A stretch of DNA of 64,000 bases from Tengunoibacter tsumagoiensis (lineage in GTDB: Bacteria > Chloroflexota > Ktedonobacteria > Ktedonobacterales > Ktedonobacteraceae): assembly GCF_003967535.1 (NCBI RefSeq), contig NZ_BIFR01000001.1, forward strand, positions 3,595,001 through 3,659,000. The letters are read 5' to 3'. The notes beneath the pieces were generated by a model. That model had not been told where the DNA came from. It saw only the letters and a program-made list of their open reading frames with translations, and made no database searches. Of the stretch, positions 61,039-64,000 are shown piece by piece. Position 1 is the first letter of the stretch. Every line of letters begins with the position of its first letter. Both the position numbers and the translations under genes were made by a program.

Positions 61039-61473
61039 CTAGACTCTTGCCTGACCGCCAGATTTATATATATCAAAGTAAGATGCCCCCTCTGCACTGA
61101 TGATCTCCTCTGAACGTTGCACAAAAAGAGGAAATGGCTGTGCGACATTGAGATACGGCCCTGTCCCACTCTCAAAATAGACCCGCTCACGCTTTAATAA
61201 CTCCGAGGAGTGACGAAAAACTTGCCAGCTCTCGCCAAAATGAAACGCGTTATCCACGACTAGCGCCACTGAAACAAGGGCGCTAATGATGATCGAGATC
61301 CAGGTTGGGATTGCGACAACACTGAGCAGAAGAGGAACAAGAACTGCTCCAATGGCGCTCACGCAAAGCAACGTGAGATGAAAGTTTTTATAGCGACTGG
61401 CACGTTTAGAATAATATTTCTGCTGTGAGCTCCAACGACCTGTTAGATAACGCTCTTCTTTGCTTTCCTGCAC
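61039..61473 (-). CDS. DUF4231 (SLATT-like) membrane protein
   Basis: A 144-residue membrane protein of the DUF4231 type, related to the SLATT superfamily proposed to form pores in nucleotide-sensing conflict systems. It begins RYLTGRWSSQQKYYSKRASRYKNFHL, then has two hydrophobic helices (LLCVSAIGAVLVPLLLSVVA and WISIIISALVSVALVV), then a conserved helical tail with FRHSSELLKRERVYFES and IISAEGASYF. GTG 61473 has AAGGAG upstream, overlapping the stop of the previous gene, so it is cotranscribed with it. No effector-sensing partner (nucleotide cyclase or the like) is next to it. Family recognition is good; function is unproven. Confidence 0.77.
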   Translation of the reverse strand: MQESKEERYLTGRWSSQQKYYSKRASRYKNFHLTLLCVSAIGAVLVPLLLSVVAIPTWISIIISALVSVALVVDNAFHFGESWQVFRHSSELLKRERVYFESGTGPYLNVAQPFPLFVQRSEEIISAEGASYFDIYKSGGQARV

Positions 61474-61489
61474 TTCCCTTATTGCTCCT

Positions 61490-61942
61490 TCATTCAGACT
61501 CTACGATAGGTCGATAACTTTTTAAAAATATTGCTTGATCCACAATTGCGGTTCGATTACCAGAACGCACCAGATAATCGCCAGCTTTTCCACTTAGTAT
61601 GTCACCATTACCACGCTGAACCGTAAAGGGCTCGAAGATCTGGCAAGCTTCTCGAACAGAATCCTTTGCGTGATAGGGGAAAAAGCCTTCGGCATCAGCT
61701 TCACCAATCGGCTCACAATTGGTTCGAAAGCTCTCTTCTGCGATCGGCCACTCCTCATCTTGCACACCACGCGCAAGATAATCACCTGGCTCAAAGCGCT
61801 CAGGGCCTTCTAATGACAGGATAATCCCCTGTCGCTGTTGATAATCCTCAGCAGTTAAACGGCGGGCCCGACCCATTGTTGTCTTCTCATAGCGCTGAAA
61901 GGATACTGTCTTCAGCCATTCTGGCGTAATCTCTATTGGCAA
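61490..61942 (-). CDS. PGDYG-like domain protein
   Basis: A soluble 150-residue protein of unknown function. Two related motifs are visible: FEPGDYLARGVQDEEWPI near the middle and GKAGDYLVRSGNRTAIVD near the end, as in PGDYG-motif proteins. The N-terminus MPIEITPEWLKTVSFQRYEK is polar. It starts at TTG 61942 with AGGTAGG upstream. Its stop lies 16 bases before the start of the DUF4231 gene, whose ribosome site overlaps it, so the two form an operon. The repeated motif suggests a duplicated small beta domain. No enzyme is recognised. Confidence 0.62.
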   Translation of the reverse strand: MPIEITPEWLKTVSFQRYEKTTMGRARRLTAEDYQQRQGIILSLEGPERFEPGDYLARGVQDEEWPIAEESFRTNCEPIGEADAEGFFPYHAKDSVREACQIFEPFTVQRGNGDILSGKAGDYLVRSGNRTAIVDQAIFLKSYRPIVESE

Positions 61943-62036
61943 GTTCCTACCTCACAGACCGATAGAGGGCCTTTATTTTCTTATTAACATTCCATCTGAC
62001 CTCTACCAATAAAGAGAGTATACATTCAGAAAGCGA

Positions 62037-63512
62037 TCAAGAAAAGATTTCTTTCTCATCATATTGAAACACTGTTTTAAAGACATCTTCCAGTAGCGAG
62101 GTGTGGTTGATTTGCAGACATAATTTGCCCTCAGTAATCTGGTGCTGAATATAGCCCCATGATAGAGTTGGATCATTTGTCGAAAATTCTGAAGCAACCT
62201 CTAACATCTTTTGCACCCCAGCTGGCCATTTAGGATATGCAGGTTGAATGAATCCGGTCAAAATATCCTGCCTGGCAATCACACAAGAGATAATAATAAT
62301 ACCTCGCTTTTTCAGCAACTCAGCAGTTAATAAGGTGCGCTTCGATTGCAAAAATTCGCCATCGGAAATAATCACAAGGACTTTCTTTTTATCCTCATAT
62401 CTTTTATCAATAAAGCGGATAGCGGCTTTATCCAACGTTTGTTCGAATGGTGTTCCTCCAAACATAATTTTATCTGCTGTTGCATATTGAGTATCTACAC
62501 CTGGAATTTCGTAAGATATATCTTGCAAAGGCCTCACAACTTCTCGCATAGATGCAAGTTGAATCCAATAGGGTAGATTCTCGCTGACTTGTTCTTCAAA
62601 ATGTTCTATAAAAACCGCTTTTATCGTATTTTCTACTAATGGCTTGAGAATATCCCACCCTACTTTGCGTATAAGACGTTCTGTTTTGAGTCTTGATTTT
62701 TTTTTATCTATTCTCGCAAAAATCCTACGTCTATCATAGTTTAACCTTTGTATATGGTAATTTATTGACAATGCAATATTTTGAGTTACTTCTTTCTCAA
62801 GAGCATTTAGAATTTCTGCACCAATATCTAAAGCTTTTTCTTTACTTAGATTTTCCACAAGTTCAGATAAGCTAAAACCAAGAGTCATTCCTTTTAATGC
62901 TGCCGTCGTAAATTCTTTAGCAAACGAATCCACAAGATTACGAATGATACTGACATAATACTCTTTATGCTTTTCAAAATCATTTTTTGCTTTTTGATAA
63001 ACATCGTTTGTATAACGTTGTGAGGACTTGTTAGAAATTTCTGTGATTTTTTGCATCTGTCTTCCAACAAAATCACGGAGGTAACGAGCAAGCCAGTCTG
63101 GAGGTTGGATGCGTGCAAGTTTATACCGCAAACTCTGGTGCAAATGGTTAGTGGCAGATCTATAGAGCTCATCACAGAGATATTTTCTCAATTCTTCATA
63201 GGCATCATCAGTAATAACGGCATTGTCAATGATTTCACCAGCATATTCTTTCCATCTTTGATCTAATTGTTGTTAGAAATTAGCTAATTTTTGAGGAGAA
63301 GGCAGGAGTTCTGCAAGAGCTAAAACATCACACACAACATGGTGAACTTTCCATTGCTGTACCTCACCTGGTATGTGATGATCCTTTTGAAAGCTAGCAT
63401 CACCCTTTTGGTTTACATGTATCTCTGTTTTAAATCCCATCCCTAGACAAAAGATATCAGTCTCTTCCTCATCTTCCTCTCGGTACAGCCACAGTAAGTG
63501 GTGAAGAGCTCA
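62037..63512 (-). pseudogene. VWA-like gene interrupted by in-frame TAA
   Basis: The longest open part (62037-63191, 384 residues from TTG) encodes helical N-terminal sequence followed by a VWA-like C-terminus with FGGTPFEQTLDKA, KKVLVIISDGEF and GIIIISCVIARQD. That TTG has no ribosome site. The same frame continues upstream for 27 sensible codons (RWKEYAGEIIDNAVITDDAYEE) to a TAA at 63273-63275. Beyond it lie 78 more open codons, including KTEIHVNQKGDASFQKDHH and VQQWKVHHVVCDVLALAELL. A second lesion, a frameshift, may lie near 63490. So a longer gene appears broken by a nonsense change, or it is read through. It is more AT-rich than its neighbours. Function is unknown; it lies in the same direction as the PGDYG/DUF4231 genes. 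Confidence 0.6.
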
Positions 63513-63574
63513 AAAAGAGACGGCAAAATGAGCTCAGATTGAGCAACCTTCGCCGGTTAATGGAGTGCTACCAT

Positions 63575-63603
63575 AATATAACTGGAGAGAAGAGAGTTTG
63601 CAA
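63575..63603 (-). promoter_or_regulatory. Possible promoter of the broken VWA gene
   Basis: On the minus strand TTGCAA (63603-63598) and TATATT (63580-63575) are 17 bases apart. The -35 box overlaps the terminator palindrome, so this is tentative. Confidence 0.4.
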
Positions 63604-63618
63604 ACTCTCTTCTTTTTT
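63589..63618 (+). terminator. Palindromic terminator before the peptide gene
   Basis: GAAGAGAGTTTG and CAAACTCTCTTC form a perfect 24-base palindrome (63589-63612), followed by TTTTTT. It isolates the downstream peptide gene from plus-strand read-through. Confidence 0.82.
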
Positions 63619-63661
63619 AGTGCGAAGAAGCTAATCATTTCTCATTTTTTCTATGTCATGC

Positions 63662-63739
63662 TATACTTTATTTTGTTGGAAATAACAGCTAACACTGTGA
63701 ATACTAGAAAATAACTCCAACAAATTGCTGGAGTTATTT
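63662..63739 (+). promoter_or_regulatory. Promoter box and leader hairpin of the peptide gene
   Basis: A TATACT -10 box lies at 63662-63667, with a weak -35 region. In the leader, AAATAACTCCA (63709-63719) pairs perfectly with TGGAGTTATTT (63729-63739). This 11-bp hairpin ends 19 bases before the GTG start and just before the ribosome site. Confidence 0.5.
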
Positions 63740-63758
63740 GAACAGAAAAGAGGCAAAA

Positions 63759-63881
63759 GTGGCGGAAGCGACTGCAACCACGAAGCAGATTGAAAATGAT
63801 ACGTATGCTCCTGATGGTCTTGAGAAAGATGCTCGCGAGACCGCCACCGCTAGCGAAGCTGTACGTTTGATCACTGAATAG
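63759..63881 (+). CDS. Small 40-residue peptide
   Basis: A very short gene starting at GTG 63759, with AAAGAGG upstream, and ending at TAG 63881. The peptide begins MAEATATTKQIENDTYAPDG and ends with EAVRLITE. It is acidic, rich in Ala, Thr and Glu, has no Cys, Trp or hydrophobic helix, and looks disordered or weakly helical. It has its own -10 box, a leader hairpin and a strong terminator, so it appears to be an independent transcription unit. It could be a peptide-natural-product precursor, a small regulatory protein or a toxin/antitoxin component; nothing in the window decides. No maturation enzyme is seen up to the edge. Confidence 0.5.
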   Translation: MAEATATTKQIENDTYAPDGLEKDARETATASEAVRLITE

Positions 63882-63901
63882 TCACAATATTGGGTATTTT
63901 A

Positions 63902-63954
63902 AAGAGTATATGACTATTTGTCTATGCACAATAGATAAATAGTCATATACTCTT
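63902..63954. terminator. Strong terminator after the peptide gene
   Basis: A 24-bp stem with one G-U pair and a five-base loop: the arm starting AAGAGTATATGACTATTT (63902) pairs with the arm ending CTCTT (63954). It is A-flanked on the left and T-containing on the right, 20 bases after the stop. Confidence 0.82.
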
Positions 63955-64000
63955 AGCTTGCTGTCAATCTCTTGCTATGTATTTGAGGGAAGAATCAGGT

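Noticed and set aside
1..64000. tRNA, rRNA, tmRNA and CRISPR arrays
   Set aside because: No cloverleaf with a GGTTCGA-type loop, no rRNA-like stretch and no evenly spaced repeats were recognised by eye; a covariance-model scan would be decisive.

Overview
The window looks like a chromosomal piece of a member of the Chloroflexota, most probably class Ktedonobacteria. This is an inference from gene content and style and was not tested by a search. GC content is moderate. There are Ser/Thr kinases with extracytoplasmic beta-sandwich domains, zinc-ribbon/proline-rich membrane proteins, many polytopic lipid-linked-sugar glycosyltransferases, insertion-sequence debris and a group II intron, all set among ordinary housekeeping genes (purA, rsmG, folK, rsfS, galK/galT, mutY, rtcB). 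No rRNA, tRNA or CRISPR array was recognised.

Layout. 1-6.4 kb is a mobile-element scrapyard: the 3' part of an IS3-family transposase, a group II intron of about 2.5 kb with an RT-maturase-HNH protein, an acyltransferase gene and a frameshifted DDE transposase. 6.4-8.2 kb holds a small PRC-barrel-like protein and an RpoD-family sigma factor. 8.4-17 kb is a block of six membrane glycosyltransferases (GT39, two DUF2029/GT87-like paralogues, two PIG-V-like tandem paralogues, one MptB-like), followed by a DedA protein. 18-29 kb has a pseudokinase-FHA protein, galK/galT, a methyltransferase, mutY, a PIG-L deacetylase and an active-looking Ser/Thr kinase. 29-37.5 kb has folK, rsfS, a lamin-tail surface protein, a GH4 enzyme, an RlmM-like rRNA methyltransferase, a GlcF-like Fe-S protein, and a divergent PhyH oxygenase/AraC-cupin regulator pair.

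38.4-41.6 kb carries rtcB, archease and a PPP-type phosphatase on the minus strand, a likely RNA-repair group. 41.8-44.1 kb is a TetR regulator with an overlapping DHA2 drug exporter; its near-consensus promoter is bracketed by two copies of the same palindrome. 44-55 kb mixes a lipase-like hydrolase, a threonine/serine dehydratase, two zinc-ribbon membrane proteins, an ATP-grasp ligase, a decayed IscB (the RNA-guided nuclease ancestor of Cas9), a HAD phosphatase, a JAMM metalloprotease and a membrane spermidine-synthase-like protein. 55-61 kb is purA, then convergently rsmG, a VWA protein and a MoxR ATPase. 61-64 kb has a DUF4231 membrane protein, a PGDYG-like protein, a VWA-like gene broken by an in-frame stop, and an isolated 40-codon peptide gene enclosed by strong hairpins.

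How the genes work together. The glycosyltransferase block probably builds an envelope glycan or glycolipid from polyprenyl-phosphate sugars. galT-galK form a translationally coupled Leloir unit. RtcB with archease, and perhaps the phosphatase, would seal or process RNA ends. MoxR and VWA probably act as a chaperone-like pair. The best leads for something new are the peptide gene at the right edge, the IscB remnant, the FHA pseudokinase and the phosphatase-archease-RtcB group.
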